NCBI RefSeq assembly: GCF_003207825.1
Contig: NZ_NKTY01000002.1
Coordinates: 124,001-188,000 of the forward strand
Length of the DNA: 64,000 nt
Origin: Komagataeibacter saccharivorans
GTDB lineage: Bacteria; Pseudomonadota; Alphaproteobacteria; Acetobacterales; Acetobacteraceae
Reading direction: 5' to 3'
Shown: positions 7,900 through 18,184 of the stretch, piece by piece
How positions within the stretch are numbered: position 1 is the first letter of the stretch
Layout of the letters: the number at the start of each line of letters is the position of its first letter
Translations under genes and position numbers: made by a program
Notes under the pieces: generated by a model
Database searches by the model: none
Seen by the model: the letters and a program-made list of their open reading frames with translations, nothing else
Told to the model about the DNA's origin: nothing

Positions 7900-9891
7900 T
7901 CACCCGCCCTGCAAGGGCGGCACCAGATCGACCGCAAGGGCAGGGGCCACCGGTAATCTCAGCACCTGCTGGTAGAACGCCAGTTCCAGTTCCCACGCCC
8001 TGCAGATGGTCGCTTCCTGACGGAAGCCATGGCCTTCGCCTTCAAATTCATACAGCGCACAGGGCACGCCATCGCCACGCAAGGCCGCGACCATGGACCG
8101 CGCCTGCGCAGGCGGCACCACCCTGTCTTCCAGTCCCTGCAGGAACAGGACCGGCGCATGGATGCGCGCGACCTGCGTAAGGGGCGACCGGGCAAGATAG
8201 ATTGCTTCATCCGCAGGGAAGGGGCCAACCAGCGTATCCAGATAACGCGATTCAAACTTGTGGGTATCCTGCGCCAGCGCACGCAGGTCGGTCACGCCAT
8301 ACAGGCTGGTGCCCGCGGCAAACAGGTCCGATCGCGCCAGCGCCAGCAATACCGTCAGACCACCCGCGCTGCTGCCGCGTATGACGATACGCGCCGGATC
8401 GACCTGCCCGTTCCGGGCCAGATATTCGCATGCGGCGATACAGTCATCCACATCGACCACGCCCCACTGGCGTTCCAGCCGCTGCCGGTAGGCGCGCCCG
8501 AAACCGGTCGAACCACCATAATTGACATCAACCACGGCGAAGCCACGGCTGGTCCACCACTGTACCTTGAACGAAAACGCCGTGCTGGCCCGCCCCGTCG
8601 GCCCACCATGGGCAAGGACCACCAGCGGCGGTTTTTCCCCCACCGGCCCGTCATGACGGGCATTGGCGGGGGCATAGAAAAACGCATGTCCAAGCCCGTC
8701 TCCATCGGGCAGGGGAAAGCGGATGGTGCGGGGCAGGGCGATATCGGCTGTGTCCAGCGGCAGGTCGGCAGCCCGCCGCAATATCCGGGGGGTCTGGTCG
8801 GGCTGTCCACAGACCACCGCCGCCGCCCGGTCGGATGGCGCATCGAGCCATGCAAACCCGCCTCCTTCCAGCGGGGCGGGACAGCCGGAAGGCGCACCAA
8901 GATCCAGCGGTGTCACATTGCCATCATGAATGGACACGATCCGTGCCTCACCCCCGCTGACAACCATCGCCAGAATGCTGCCATCGGTCAGGGGCACATA
9001 GCTGCGCAGGCCAAAAATCCAGTGCGGCTGGCCAATTTCCGCTTCCATCGGGGCCAGTGCCGTCGCTACCCCGGACGTGGTGTCGAAACCATACAGGTTC
9101 CACCATCCGGTACGGTCGGACAGCGCCAGCAGTCGCCCCGCCTTATCCCAGCAGGGTTCGATAACGGATTCCGCCGTTCCATCACCCCCGGCGAGGGTCC
9201 ACGGCGCGGCAAGGCGTGGCGGATCATCACCTTCCTGCAACAGGCTGGCGACACGCAGGCGCGTGGCATCCCATGGCATGGCGGGATGATCCCACTCGAT
9301 CCATGCAAGATACCGGCCATCGGGGGAAGGACGGGGAGAGGACACGAAATCCGGCCCCATCACCAGCGGCGTCCCGCCATTGAACGCGGGATCACCTGCC
9401 GCGTTACAGTCCAGTACCACAAGGGCGGCGGCGGGTTCGCCTTCCGTCACGCGGTGATCTTCACGCACGCAAAACAGGAAACGGCCATCGGGACTGAACG
9501 TCAGGTCGGCATAACGCAGCCCCTCACCGCGCGACAGGCAGCGTGGCGTGTCCGCCTCCATCAGCCACAGGCTGCCATCGCGGCGGTTGCTGAAGGCAAT
9601 GCGCCCGCGCCGTACCGTATAGGCTCCGCCGCCATATTCATGCACCCGGCTGCCGACATCGAAGGGTGGTGGCGTGACATCCGCCACCTGTCCCGCCCGG
9701 GCACGCACCAGCACCCTGCGGCCCCCTTCCGCCGGGCGACCTTCGATCCAGTAAATGTCCCGGCCATCGACCCGCACATCGGACAGGGAAACCGTCTTCC
9801 CCGCCACAAGGGCCGCACTGACGGGGGAAGGCCACGTGCCATACGGACGGGTTTCAGGGCCTGCCTTGCCGCTGGTGCTGGACTGGGTCAT
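7900..9891 (-). CDS. S9 family peptidase (prolyl oligopeptidase/acylaminoacyl peptidase type)
   Basis: This 663-residue protein has an N-terminal beta-propeller region (residues about 40-390, with repeats such as TFSPDGRFLF and PRPSPDGRYLAW) and a C-terminal alpha/beta hydrolase. Catalytic residues are visible: Ser in RGSSAGGLTVL, Asp in GLEDRVVPP and His in GEGHGFR; LAHGGPTGRAS forms the oxyanion region. It should release dipeptides or acyl-amino acids from peptides. No signal peptide is seen, so it is probably cytoplasmic. The start ATG (9891-9889) overlaps, on the opposite strand, the first possible ATG of dedA (9890). Confidence 0.88.
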   Translation of the reverse strand: MTQSSTSGKAGPETRPYGTWPSPVSAALVAGKTVSLSDVRVDGRDIYWIEGRPAEGGRRVLVRARAGQVADVTPPPFDVGSRVHEYGGGAYTVRRGRIAFSNRRDGSLWLMEADTPRCLSRGEGLRYADLTFSPDGRFLFCVREDHRVTEGEPAAALVVLDCNAAGDPAFNGGTPLVMGPDFVSSPRPSPDGRYLAWIEWDHPAMPWDATRLRVASLLQEGDDPPRLAAPWTLAGGDGTAESVIEPCWDKAGRLLALSDRTGWWNLYGFDTTSGVATALAPMEAEIGQPHWIFGLRSYVPLTDGSILAMVVSGGEARIVSIHDGNVTPLDLGAPSGCPAPLEGGGFAWLDAPSDRAAAVVCGQPDQTPRILRRAADLPLDTADIALPRTIRFPLPDGDGLGHAFFYAPANARHDGPVGEKPPLVVLAHGGPTGRASTAFSFKVQWWTSRGFAVVDVNYGGSTGFGRAYRQRLERQWGVVDVDDCIAACEYLARNGQVDPARIVIRGSSAGGLTVLLALARSDLFAAGTSLYGVTDLRALAQDTHKFESRYLDTLVGPFPADEAIYLARSPLTQVARIHAPVLFLQGLEDRVVPPAQARSMVAALRGDGVPCALYEFEGEGHGFRQEATICRAWELELAFYQQVLRLPVAPALAVDLVPPLQGG

Positions 9892-10657
9892 GTTTCTGCT
9901 CCTGCCATTTGTGCGTGACAATGGGATCGGGATTGCGCAAACCGTGCTTCCACGGGCTGGGTCCGTAACCTACATAATCTTTTTCTTTCTGACAGGTAGT
10001 CCGCTGCTTCAGCATCTTGAACATCTTTTCCAGCATTACGGATATGGCGTGATTGGCGTCATCGTCATGCTGGAAAGCATGGGGGCACCCCTTCCGGCGG
10101 AAACCCTGCTCATTTCCGCCGGGATCTACTGTGCGGCGACGCACCGGCTCGACATCGCATGGGTGGCGGTGGCGGGTATCATCGGCGCGATCATGGGCGA
10201 CAATTTCGGCTACCTGATCGGCAGGTGGCTGGGCCATCCGCTGCTGGAACGCAAGGGTACCCGCATCGGCCTGACCCCGCGCCGCCTGCAGACCGGGCGT
10301 TTCCTGTTCAAGCGGTATGGCGGGGTTATCGTGGCTTTCGGGCGCTTCATCGCCTTCCTGCGCATGTTCGTGGCCCTGCTGGCGGGCGCCAATGAAATGC
10401 CGTGGCCCAGTTTCCTGCTGTTCAATGCGATCGGTGGCATATTTTGGGCCGGGGGGTATGCCTATGCCGCCTATTACCTTGGCCATAGCATTTCACGCAT
10501 TTCCGGGCCGGTGGGAATAGCGGTCGCAATCGGTGGGGGGATCATGCTGTTATGTTCCGTCATCTTCCTGCGCCGCCATGAAGCCCGCCTTGCGGCCGAG
10601 GCCGAAGCGGCTGCGGAACGGGAAATGAACCAATCCGGGGAGCAGACTGAAAAATGA
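9890..10657 (+). CDS. DedA family membrane protein
   Basis: DedA proteins are small inner-membrane proteins tied to lipid carrier recycling and proton-motive-force homeostasis. The match is clear: LESMGAPLPAETLLISAG, GDNFGYLIGRWLG, KRYGGVIVAFGRFIAFLRMFVALLAGANEMPW and a final helix followed by an alanine/glutamate-rich tail. The true start is unclear. The family core begins near LLQHLEHLFQHYG, so ATG 9890 gives an extra 35 residues and would abut the S9 peptidase start. GTG 9911 or GTG 9944 would leave room for divergent promoters. The stop overlaps the SDR start by four bases, implying translational coupling. Confidence 0.8.
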   Translation: MFLLLPFVRDNGIGIAQTVLPRAGSVTYIIFFFLTGSPLLQHLEHLFQHYGYGVIGVIVMLESMGAPLPAETLLISAGIYCAATHRLDIAWVAVAGIIGAIMGDNFGYLIGRWLGHPLLERKGTRIGLTPRRLQTGRFLFKRYGGVIVAFGRFIAFLRMFVALLAGANEMPWPSFLLFNAIGGIFWAGGYAYAAYYLGHSISRISGPVGIAVAIGGGIMLLCSVIFLRRHEARLAAEAEAAAEREMNQSGEQTEK

Positions 10658-11595
10658 CCAGACACTGGACAGTCAAACAGGCGCCACGCCTGGACGGGCA
10701 TCTTGCCCTTGTCACGGGGGCGACCGGCGGCCTTGGCTACCAGACCGCCCTTGGTCTTGCATCGCGTGGGGCACGGGTCATGCTGGCGGGGCGCAACTCC
10801 GAAAAGGGGTTCGCCGCCCTTGCGCGGATGCAGACTGAACTGCCGGGGGCGGATGCGTCCTTCCGGCTGGTGGACATGGCCAGCCTGGACTCCATCGCCA
10901 GCTTCGCCCACGATCTGGCGCAGGAAACGGACAGGCTGGACATACTGGTCAACAATGCCGGGGTGATGGGCACCCCGCGCCGGCTGGAAACCGCCGATGG
11001 CTTCGAACTCCAGTTCGGCACCAATTTTCTTGGCCCCTTCGCGCTGACGGCGCGGCTGCGTACGCTGCTCTGCGCGGCCCCGCAGGGCGGGCGGGTTGTG
11101 ACCGTCGCCAGCCTTGCCGCCCTGTCGGGCAGGATCGTATTCGATGACCTGCAGGCCCGCCGCCGCTACGCCCCGTTCCGCGCATATAACCAGAGCAAGC
11201 TGGCCGACCTGATATTCGCGCTGGAACTGGACCGTCAGGCCCGGACACATAACTGGCCGCTGCATTCCATCGCCGCCCATCCGGGCTGGTCCATGACTGA
11301 TATTGCCGCAAGCCGACTGGGTACGAAGCAGGGATTACAGGAACGCCTGACGCGCCTTGGCGCGATCTGGGCCTTCCGGCTGATGGGACAGTCCGCTGCC
11401 GACGGCGCGCTGCCCATTGAATTCGCCGCCATGGCCACCGAAGCCCGCGATGGCGGCTATTATGGCCCTGATGGCTGGGGCGAACGCCGTGGCCATGTAG
11501 CCGAAGCGATCATCCCGCCTGCCGCCCGCGACCTTGCCATCGCACGGCGGCTATGGGCGGTGGCGGAACGGCTGACAGGTACCGCGCTGTCGTAA
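10654..11595 (+). CDS. Short-chain dehydrogenase/reductase (retinol dehydrogenase-like)
   Basis: A 313-residue SDR. The cofactor site is TGATGGLGYQTALGLASRGA followed by LAGRN, which suggests NADP preference because of the Arg. NNAGVMGTP and YNQSKLADLIFALEL (Tyr and Lys of the active site) complete the family set. The length and the FGTNFLGPFALTARL segment resemble retinol dehydrogenase-like SDRs, often annotated simply as oxidoreductases. It is coupled to dedA by an ATGA overlap. The stop codon directly abuts that of the convergent trmB, leaving no intergenic base for a separate terminator. Confidence 0.85.
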   Translation: MTRHWTVKQAPRLDGHLALVTGATGGLGYQTALGLASRGARVMLAGRNSEKGFAALARMQTELPGADASFRLVDMASLDSIASFAHDLAQETDRLDILVNNAGVMGTPRRLETADGFELQFGTNFLGPFALTARLRTLLCAAPQGGRVVTVASLAALSGRIVFDDLQARRRYAPFRAYNQSKLADLIFALELDRQARTHNWPLHSIAAHPGWSMTDIAASRLGTKQGLQERLTRLGAIWAFRLMGQSAADGALPIEFAAMATEARDGGYYGPDGWGERRGHVAEAIIPPAARDLAIARRLWAVAERLTGTALS

Positions 11596-12300
11596 TCAGC
11601 GGCGCACGAACGTCCAGTAGAACGGCTGGCGCCCCGCCTGCAGCGCCTTGGCTTCATATCGCGTGGGCGGCCAGCCCTCGGGGCGCTGCTTTACGGGTGG
11701 CGCGGTCTCGAACAGGTCCTGCGCGCCCATGACTTCCTCCACCCATGCCTGATAGGTGGGATCATCACTCGCCACCCGCCAGACCGCACCGGGACGCAGG
11801 ATGCGCGCGGCCATCTTCACGGTCTCGGGGTGGATGAAACGCCGCTTGGCATGGCGGGATTTGGGCCATGGATCTGGAAACATCAGAAACATGCGGTCAA
11901 TCGACGCATCGGGCAGGCGTTGCAGCAGGATACGGGCGTCCTCATCCCATATGCGCAGCGTGTCCGGCACGGGGGCGGTTTCCTCCCCCCCTTCGGGCAC
12001 CACGCGGGAGAGCAGGGAACACAGTCCGTTCTCGAACACCTCGCAGGCGATGTAACCTACATCGGGATTGGCTGCATGCTGGGCCAGCGAATGTTCGCCA
12101 CCACCAAAGCCGACTTCCAGCCATATCTGTTCCGGCGCGCGCCCGAAGCCCGTTGCCGGGTCCGCAATGGCGGATTCCACAAAACGCAGCCGTGGCAGGG
12201 TCTGGTCCATAAGCCGCTGCTGGCGCGCGCGCAGCGGATGGCCGCGATGGCGCCCGTAAAGCCGGTCTGGAGATGCCTTTACATCCACGGAGGCGGTCAT
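11596..12300 (-). CDS. trmB: tRNA (guanine-N7-)-methyltransferase
   Basis: TrmB methylates N7 of G46 in tRNA using S-adenosylmethionine. This 234-residue protein has the SAM-binding EVGFGGGEHSLAQHA, the catalytic FLMFPDPWPKSRHAKRRFI block, and C-terminal PTRYEAKALQAGR, which is diagnostic (T-x-Y-E motif). ATG 12300 (MTASVDVK) is the natural start; the open frame upstream shows no conservation. It lies downstream of metK, whose product makes its methyl donor, on the same strand but separated by about 195 bases with a hairpin. Confidence 0.92.
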   Translation of the reverse strand: MTASVDVKASPDRLYGRHRGHPLRARQQRLMDQTLPRLRFVESAIADPATGFGRAPEQIWLEVGFGGGEHSLAQHAANPDVGYIACEVFENGLCSLLSRVVPEGGEETAPVPDTLRIWDEDARILLQRLPDASIDRMFLMFPDPWPKSRHAKRRFIHPETVKMAARILRPGAVWRVASDDPTYQAWVEEVMGAQDLFETAPPVKQRPEGWPPTRYEAKALQAGRQPFYWTFVRR

Positions 12301-12461
12301 AGGTCCGAAAATCCTGCTCCTGCTGCCGTAACGGACGGACCGCACGACATGATTACCCCCACGGGGCGGTGATGAAACGCAACAGGGGCCGCCGCGACCC
12401 GCTTGTGAAAGCAGTCATGGCAGGCCCCCGATAGGCCCCGGTCGCATAATGCAACCGAAGC

Positions 12462-12484
12462 GGGCAGGGCATGATGCCCCGCCC
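12462..12484 (-). terminator. Probable metK terminator hairpin
   Basis: An inverted repeat (GGGCAGGGC and GCCCCGCCC with one mismatch and an ATGAT loop) lies 12 bases beyond the metK stop. No T tract follows, so termination strength is uncertain. Confidence 0.4.
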
Positions 12485-12495
12485 CGAATGCGACC

Positions 12496-13683
12496 TTAGC
12501 GGTTGAACGCGCCGCGCAGGGCGTCGACCAGATCGGTCTGCTCCCACGTGAAATCGTCCTTCGCCGCGTCGGGCGTGCGGCCAAAATGGCCATAGGCCGA
12601 GGTCTGCGTGTAGATCGGGCGGTTCAGGCGCAGGTGCTTGCGGATGCCGCGCGGCGTCAGGTCCATGACTTCACGCAGCACGTTGCCCAGCTTTTCCTCA
12701 TCCACGTCCTTGCCGGTGCCATCCAGATCGACATAGACGGACAGCGGGTGCGACACGCCGATGGCGTAGGAAAGCTGCAGCGTGCAGCGGTCGGCCAGAC
12801 CGGCAGCCACGACGTTCTTTGCCAGATAGCGGCAGGCATAGGCAGCCGAACGGTCAACCTTCGTCGGGTCCTTGCCGGAGAATGCGCCGCCGCCATGCGG
12901 GGCCGCGCCACCGTAGGTGTCGACAATGATCTTGCGTCCCGTCAGGCCGCAGTCACCATCGGGACCACCGATGACGAAAATGCCGGTCGGGTTGACGTAG
13001 AATTCGCTTTCCGGCGGCATCCAGCCTTCCGGCAGGACATCACGCACGATGCTGCCCAGTTCCTCACGGATGGTGGCCTGGCTGGCCCCTTCAACGTGCT
13101 GGGTGGAAATCACGACGGAGGTGGCGCCCACGGGCTTGCCATCGACATAGCGCAGGGTGACCTGGCTCTTGGCATCGGGCTGCAGGGCCGCCGCACGCGG
13201 GTCGCCCGCCTTACGCAGGTCACGCACGCGGTGCAGGATGTCATGCGCATAGAACAGCGGCGCGGGCATGAGGCTTTCGGTCTCACGCGTGGCGAAACCG
13301 AACATGATGCCCTGATCGCCTGCGCCTTCGTCCTTGTCACCGGCGCTGTCGACGCCCACGGCGATGTCGGCGGACTGTGCGTGCAGGTAGTATTCGACCT
13401 CGGCGTTGCGCCATGAGAAACCGGCCTGATCGTAGCCGATATCCTTCACCGCGTCGCGCGCGCCCTGAATAAGCTGGTCAGCCGTGACCGAAGACGGACC
13501 ACGAACCTCACCCGCCAGAACGATGCGGTTGGTTGTGACCAGTGTCTCACACGCAACCCGCGATTCACCGTCTGCTGTCAGAAACGCGTCAAGAACAGTG
13601 TCGCTGATCCGGTCGGCGACTTTGTCGGGATGCCCTTCGGATACCGATTCCGATGTAAACAGAAAATCGCCTTTATTACGCAT
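12496..13683 (-). CDS. metK: S-adenosylmethionine synthetase
   Basis: MetK makes S-adenosylmethionine from methionine and ATP. At 395 residues it is full length and carries [16 protein letters not shown] (ATP site), [16 protein letters not shown], the phosphate-binding [19 protein letters not shown] and a C-terminal YGHFGRTP. The start [19 protein letters not shown] is standard. TTGACG lies about 90 bases upstream and is a candidate -35 element. I looked for a SAM riboswitch in the 143-base leader and could not recognise one. The gene lies downstream of dapB on the same strand. Confidence 0.96.
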   Translation of the reverse strand: MRNKGDFLFTSESVSEGHPDKVADRISDTVLDAFLTADGESRVACETLVTTNRIVLAGEVRGPSSVTADQLIQGARDAVKDIGYDQAGFSWRNAEVEYYLHAQSADIAVGVDSAGDKDEGAGDQGIMFGFATRETESLMPAPLFYAHDILHRVRDLRKAGDPRAAALQPDAKSQVTLRYVDGKPVGATSVVISTQHVEGASQATIREELGSIVRDVLPEGWMPPESEFYVNPTGIFVIGGPDGDCGLTGRKIIVDTYGGAAPHGGGAFSGKDPTKVDRSAAYACRYLAKNVVAAGLADRCTLQLSYAIGVSHPLSVYVDLDGTGKDVDEEKLGNVLREVMDLTPRGIRKHLRLNRPIYTQTSAYGHFGRTPDAAKDDFTWEQTDLVDALRGAFNR

Positions 13684-13826
13684 GATGGTCCTGTCTGCCT
13701 TATGTGGAGTAGGAATAACGCCTTATGGATCAACCGGCGAATGATCGCATGCGTTTGGCGTAAACGGAAACGAGCGTCAAGCCATTTCCCTGAATACCAC
13801 CATCCCGCCCCCAGTCGGCCACGCCT

Positions 13827-14618
13827 TCAGGACCCTGCGTTCAGGTCCAGCACATCTTCCATATCATAAAGACCGGCAGGACGCCCCCGGAGCCATTTTG
13901 CCGCCCGCACCGCACCCGTTGCATAGACCCTGCGGTCGAAGGAACGGTGGGTCAGGACGATCTGTTCATGGCCGGAGGTAAAGATGACCGAATGCTCACC
14001 CACAATCTGGCCGCCGCGCAGGGCGGCAAAACCGATCGCGCCATCGGCGCGCGGGCCGGTATGGCCGTCACGACCGCTTTCGATATGATCTTCCAGCCGG
14101 ATACCGCGCCCATCGGCTACGGCGCGCCCCATGGCCAGCGCCGTACCGGACGGGGCATCAACCTTCTGGCGATGATGCATTTCCAGTATTTCGGCGTCGT
14201 AATCGCTGCCCGGCAGTGCTGCCCCCATCTGGCGCGCAAGACGGGTGACGAGTGTTACACCGGGCGAGAAATTGGCCGCCTGCACCACGCCAACCTGACG
14301 TGCCGCCGCATCAACCGCCTGCTGCTGCGCGGGCGACAGGCCGGTAGTGCCCAGCACCCATGCAGTACCCGTTTCAGCCAGAGCCGTGGCATGCGCAGCA
14401 ACCGTGCTGGCATGGGTGAAATCGATCACCACATCGCACTCACGCGCCAGATCGGCAATATGGGCATGAACAGGGCAGTCCAGACCGGCGACCGGCGTGC
14501 CGTCACGCGTTGTGCCACCCGCCAGAACCGCGCCACCCGCGGGCACTTCTTCCGCCAGAAGACGCCCGACACGCCCGTTCAGGCCCGCGATCCCGATACG
14601 CAATGGCTGCGCGTTCAT
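13827..14618 (-). CDS. dapB: 4-hydroxy-tetrahydrodipicolinate reductase
   Basis: DapB catalyses the NAD(P)H-dependent reduction of 4-hydroxy-tetrahydrodipicolinate in lysine and meso-diaminopimelate synthesis. The 263-residue protein has the N-terminal nucleotide motif GIAGLNGRVGRLL, DFTHASTVAAHATAL, the substrate/catalytic EMHHRQKVDAPSGTALAMG and the C-terminal RAAKWLRGRPAGLYDMEDVL. ATG 14618 (MNAQPLRIG) has GGAGAG eight bases upstream. An in-frame ATG at 14645 lies right against the preceding terminator hairpin and is less likely. It follows dnaJ on the same strand after a terminator. Confidence 0.95.
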   Translation of the reverse strand: MNAQPLRIGIAGLNGRVGRLLAEEVPAGGAVLAGGTTRDGTPVAGLDCPVHAHIADLARECDVVIDFTHASTVAAHATALAETGTAWVLGTTGLSPAQQQAVDAAARQVGVVQAANFSPGVTLVTRLARQMGAALPGSDYDAEILEMHHRQKVDAPSGTALAMGRAVADGRGIRLEDHIESGRDGHTGPRADGAIGFAALRGGQIVGEHSVIFTSGHEQIVLTHRSFDRRVYATGAVRAAKWLRGRPAGLYDMEDVLDLNAGS

Positions 14619-14651
14619 GCTGTTTCTCTCCACCAGTGCCGACATGAAAAT

Positions 14652-14679
14652 GGCGGCGCGACCGGGGGATCGCGCCGCC
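14652..14679 (-). terminator. Hairpin with short T run between dnaJ and dapB
   Basis: A perfect 9-bp stem (14652-14660 with 14671-14679, ten-base loop) is followed on the minus strand by ATTTTC. It lies between the dnaJ stop and the dapB start, so it probably ends the chaperone transcript. Confidence 0.6.
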
Positions 14680-14775
14680 TGACTCTACTCATGGTGCGAG
14701 TTGGGGGGATTCACCATGAATAGTGGTCCGACCCTACACCTGAATAATCAGCAATTTCAACTGTCGCCCTGTCAT

Positions 14776-14792
14776 GTCAGCCAAAGGCTGAC
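14776..14792. terminator. Small hairpin just after dnaJ
   Basis: GTCAGCC-AAA-GGCTGAC forms a 7-bp stem with a three-base loop nine bases beyond the dnaJ stop. There is no T run, so it may protect the mRNA 3' end or act with the larger downstream hairpin. Confidence 0.4.
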
Positions 14793-14800
14793 GGACCGGG

Positions 14801-15934
14801 TCAGAGCTTGCCTTCAAAAAAGTCCTTCACCTTGCTGAAAAAGCCGGTGCTTTCGGGACTGCCCTTGGCGTGGCCTGCGGCGTCGTCCTCGAATTCCTCC
14901 AGCAGTTCACGTTGGCGTTTGCTCAGGTGCCGGGGCGTTTCCACCACGACCTGAATATACATGTCACCACGCGCGGAAGACCGCAGGACCGAGAAGCCCT
15001 TGCCACGCAGGCGGAACTGTTCGCCCGTCTGCGTACCCGCCGGGATCTTGACCTTGGTGCGCGATCCATCAACCACCGGCACCTCGATCTCGGTCCCAAG
15101 GGCGGCCTGTCCCATGCGCACGGGCACGCGGCAGTAGATATTGGCGCCATCGCGCTGGAAGATCGGGTGGGATTCCACTGCGACATGCACATACAGATCG
15201 CCCGCCGGAACACCCTTGCCGCCCGCTTCGCCCGCGCCGGAAATACGGATGCGCGTGCCGTCTTCCACGCCCGCGGGAATGGCGACTTCGATGCTGCGGT
15301 TCTTTTCCACCGTGCCGGAACCATGACATTCCTTGCACGGATTGCGGATCAGGCGGCCCGAACCATGGCAGGTGGGGCAGGGGCGTTCGACGAAGAAGAA
15401 GCCCTGCTGCGCACGCACCTTGCCCGCCCCGTGACAGGAAGGGCAGGTTTCGGGCTGCTGGTCCTTGTCGGCGGAACCGGAACCATCACAGCTTTCGCAG
15501 ATGACGCGGGTGGGGACGGTGATCTTCTTTTTGACGCCGGTAAACGCCTCGGCAAAGGTGATCGTGACCTGCACCTGAAGGTCGGCGCCCGAACGGCGGC
15601 TGTCACGACGGTTGCCCATCATGTCCCCGAACATCTGTTCGAAGATGTCACCCAGTCCGCCACCGCCGAAATCGAAGCCACCGGGACCATGTCCCGGCCC
15701 GCCACCCTCGAAGGCGGCATGGCCGAAGCGGTCATAGGCAGCGCGCTTCTGATCGTCCTTCAGGACATCATAGGCTTCGTTGATTTCCTTGAACTTGTTT
15801 TCCGCTTCCGCGTCGCCCTGATTGCGGTCGGGGTGATACTGCATGGCCAGCTTGCGATACGCGCGCTTGATCTCGTCACCACTGGCATCGCGCGAAATTT
15901 CAAGGACTGCGTAATAATCTATCTTGGTGGCCAT
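14801..15934 (-). CDS. dnaJ: Chaperone DnaJ
   Basis: DnaJ is the Hsp40 co-chaperone that stimulates DnaK ATP hydrolysis and delivers substrates. At 377 residues it is a full type I protein: a J domain with MQYHPDRN (HPD motif, residue about 33), a Gly/Phe region ([21 protein letters not shown]), four zinc-binding repeats ([32 protein letters not shown]) and the C-terminal substrate domains. It lies downstream of dnaK on the same strand, but an intrinsic terminator between them suggests partly independent expression. Confidence 0.97.
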   Translation of the reverse strand: MATKIDYYAVLEISRDASGDEIKRAYRKLAMQYHPDRNQGDAEAENKFKEINEAYDVLKDDQKRAAYDRFGHAAFEGGGPGHGPGGFDFGGGGLGDIFEQMFGDMMGNRRDSRRSGADLQVQVTITFAEAFTGVKKKITVPTRVICESCDGSGSADKDQQPETCPSCHGAGKVRAQQGFFFVERPCPTCHGSGRLIRNPCKECHGSGTVEKNRSIEVAIPAGVEDGTRIRISGAGEAGGKGVPAGDLYVHVAVESHPIFQRDGANIYCRVPVRMGQAALGTEIEVPVVDGSRTKVKIPAGTQTGEQFRLRGKGFSVLRSSARGDMYIQVVVETPRHLSKRQRELLEEFEDDAAGHAKGSPESTGFFSKVKDFFEGKL

Positions 15935-16016
15935 GGGGGTCCTCTAGCAAACGCGGCCGCCCGACTTATCGCGGCGTCATCCTCGCGTTCCGGATCATGT
16001 CGTTATGCGGAATATG

Positions 16017-16048
16017 AAAAGCGCCCGTCTTCACAGAAGCACGGGCGC
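16017..16048 (-). terminator. Intrinsic terminator after dnaK
   Basis: An 8-bp stem GCGCCCGT/ACGGGCGC (16021-16028 with 16041-16048), whose loop can form a further small stem, is followed on the minus strand by TTTTC. It lies between dnaK and dnaJ and could lower read-through into dnaJ. A second small stem, CGGACC/GGTCCG, sits closer to the dnaK stop at about 16068-16083. Confidence 0.65.
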
Positions 16049-16122
16049 CATCTGGTGAAAGGGTGGGACGGACCCGAAGGTCCGCCCCGCCATTTCGGAG
16101 CCTGTATGACGCCCAGCGTCAA

Positions 16123-18027
16123 TCAGGACTTCTTGGAGTCGTCCACGTCTTCGAAGTCGGCGTCGACTACTTTTTCGTCCTTCGGCGCGCCGCCGGGTGC
16201 GGCACCCGGTGCGGGCTCGCCCTCGCCAGCCTTGTAGACAGCTTCGCCAACCTTCATGGCGGCCTGCGTCAGGCGATCGGTCGCCTTCTTCAGGGCTTCG
16301 CTGTCCGTGCCTTCAAGCGCCTTGCGGACTTCGGCAATCGCCTCTTCCGCTTCGGTCCTGTCAGCCGCCGGAACCTTGTCGCCAGCTTCGCTCAGCGACT
16401 TCTCGACCTGATGGGTCAGACCTTCAGCCTGGTTACGGGCCTCGACCTGTTCCTTCTTGGCCTTGTCCGCCGTGGCGTTGGCCTCGGCATCCTTCACCAT
16501 CTTGTCGATTTCGGACTCGGACAGACCACCGGAAGCCTGGATCTTGATCTGCTGTTCCTTGTTGGTCGCTTTGTCCTTGGCCGAGACGGACACGATACCG
16601 TTGGCGTCGATGTCGAACGTCACCTCGATCTGCGGCACGCCACGCGGGGCGGGAGCGATGCCGGTCAGGTCGAAGTTGCCCAGCAGCTTGTTGTCAGCCG
16701 CCATTTCACGTTCGCCCTGATAGACCTTGATGGTCACGGCGTTCTGGTTGTCTTCCGCAGTCGAGAAGGTCTGGCTCTTCTTGGTCGGGATGGTCGTGTT
16801 GCGGTCGATCAGGCGGGTGAACACGCCACCCAGCGTCTCGATACCCAGCGACAGCGGCGTCACGTCCAGAAGCAGCACGTCCTTCACGTCACCCTGCAGC
16901 ACCGCGCCCTGAACGGCCGCGCCAATGGCGACGACTTCATCGGGGTTCACGTTGCGGGCGGGGTCCTTGCCGAAGAACTGCTTAACGGCCTCGATCACCT
17001 TGGGCATACGGGTCATGCCGCCGACGAGGATGACCTCATCGATTTCGGCCGCGGACACGGCTGCGTCCTTCATGGCCGCACGGCAGGGTTCCAGCGTGCG
17101 CTGGATCAGGTCGTCAACCAGGCTTTCCAGCTTGGCGCGGGTCAGCTTCAGCACAAGGTGCTTCGGGCCGGACGCGTCAGCGGTGATGAACGGCAGGTTG
17201 ATCTCGGTTTCCTTGGAGGAGGAAAGTTCGATCTTCGCCTTTTCCGCCGCTTCCTTCAGGCGCTGCAGGGCCAGCTTGTCCTGACGCAGGTCGATGCCCT
17301 GGTCGCGCTTGAACTCATCGGCGAGGTAGCTGATGATGCGGGCGTCAAAGTCTTCACCGCCGAGGAAAGTGTCACCGTTTGTGGACTTCACCTCGATCAC
17401 GCCATCGGAAATCTCGAGGACGGAAACGTCGAACGTGCCGCCACCAAGGTCATAGACCGCGATGGTGCCGCTGTTCTTCTTCTGCAGACCATAGGCCAGC
17501 GCGGCAGCGGTCGGCTCGTTGATGATACGCAGCACTTCCAGACCGGCGATACGGCCCGCGTCCTTCGTGGCCTGACGCTGGGCGTCATTGAAGTAGGCCG
17601 GAACCGTGATGACGGCCTGCTTGACGGCCTCACCAAGATACGATTCGGCGGTTTCCTTCATCTTGCCAAGGATGAAAGCGGAAATCTGGGCGGGGGCGTA
17701 TTTCTTGCCCTGTGCCTCGACCCACGCATCGCCATTGTCGCCCTTGACGATTTCGTAGGGAACCAGCCCCTTGTCCTTGGCCACGGTCGGGTCATCATAA
17801 CGGCGCCCGATCAGGCGCTTGACCGCATACAGCGTGTTGGACGGGTTGGTGACGGCCTGACGCTTCGCGGCCTGACCGACCAGCATTTCACCGCTGTCGG
17901 TGAAGGCGACCATCGACGGGGTCGTGCGTGCGCCTTCGCTGTTCTCGATCACCCGTGTTTCGTCGCCTTCGCGTACGGCAACGCAGGAATTGGTCGTACC
18001 AAGGTCGATACCGATAACCTTGCTCAT
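16123..18027 (-). CDS. dnaK: Molecular chaperone DnaK (Hsp70)
   Basis: DnaK binds unfolded polypeptides in an ATP-driven cycle with DnaJ and GrpE. At 634 residues it is the normal bacterial length: [13 protein letters not shown] at the N-terminus, [29 protein letters not shown], the interdomain linker [19 protein letters not shown], and a C-terminal lid ending in acidic residues ([13 protein letters not shown]). The leader of about 185 bases after grpE contains a heat-shock-type promoter. The gene order grpE-dnaK-dnaJ on one strand forms a complete chaperone set. Confidence 0.98.
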   Translation of the reverse strand: MSKVIGIDLGTTNSCVAVREGDETRVIENSEGARTTPSMVAFTDSGEMLVGQAAKRQAVTNPSNTLYAVKRLIGRRYDDPTVAKDKGLVPYEIVKGDNGDAWVEAQGKKYAPAQISAFILGKMKETAESYLGEAVKQAVITVPAYFNDAQRQATKDAGRIAGLEVLRIINEPTAAALAYGLQKKNSGTIAVYDLGGGTFDVSVLEISDGVIEVKSTNGDTFLGGEDFDARIISYLADEFKRDQGIDLRQDKLALQRLKEAAEKAKIELSSSKETEINLPFITADASGPKHLVLKLTRAKLESLVDDLIQRTLEPCRAAMKDAAVSAAEIDEVILVGGMTRMPKVIEAVKQFFGKDPARNVNPDEVVAIGAAVQGAVLQGDVKDVLLLDVTPLSLGIETLGGVFTRLIDRNTTIPTKKSQTFSTAEDNQNAVTIKVYQGEREMAADNKLLGNFDLTGIAPAPRGVPQIEVTFDIDANGIVSVSAKDKATNKEQQIKIQASGGLSESEIDKMVKDAEANATADKAKKEQVEARNQAEGLTHQVEKSLSEAGDKVPAADRTEAEEAIAEVRKALEGTDSEALKKATDRLTQAAMKVGEAVYKAGEGEPAPGAAPGGAPKDEKVVDADFEDVDDSKKS

Positions 18028-18155
18028 TCAGATACTCTCCTTTTCAGCGGCCTGTCCGGACCCGAAGCATCGGGACAGACCCTTTCTTTCATATCGTCCG
18101 GCACAACAGGGGACTGTCTTTTCCACATCCGCCCGTTCACCGGTGTTACAATCCG

Positions 18156-18184
18156 ATGTAGGCATCCCGCGCGCGGCTTTCAAG
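18156..18184 (-). promoter_or_regulatory. RpoH (sigma-32) type promoter for dnaK
   Basis: On the minus strand CTTGAAA (18184-18178) is separated by 15 bases from CCTACAT (18162-18156), close to the heat-shock consensus CTTGAAA and CCxxAT. It lies about 130 bases before the dnaK start. This is inference from consensus. Confidence 0.6.

Noticed and set aside
8029-9918. A roughly 630-codon plus-strand frame opposite the S9 peptidase gene
   Set aside because: It is an antisense shadow; the peptidase has full catalytic motifs on the other strand.
13684-13826. Possible SAM-sensing riboswitch in the metK leader
   Set aside because: I could not find the conserved elements of SAM-I, SAM-II or SAM/SAH aptamers in these 143 bases; only a TTGACG -35-like element is seen.
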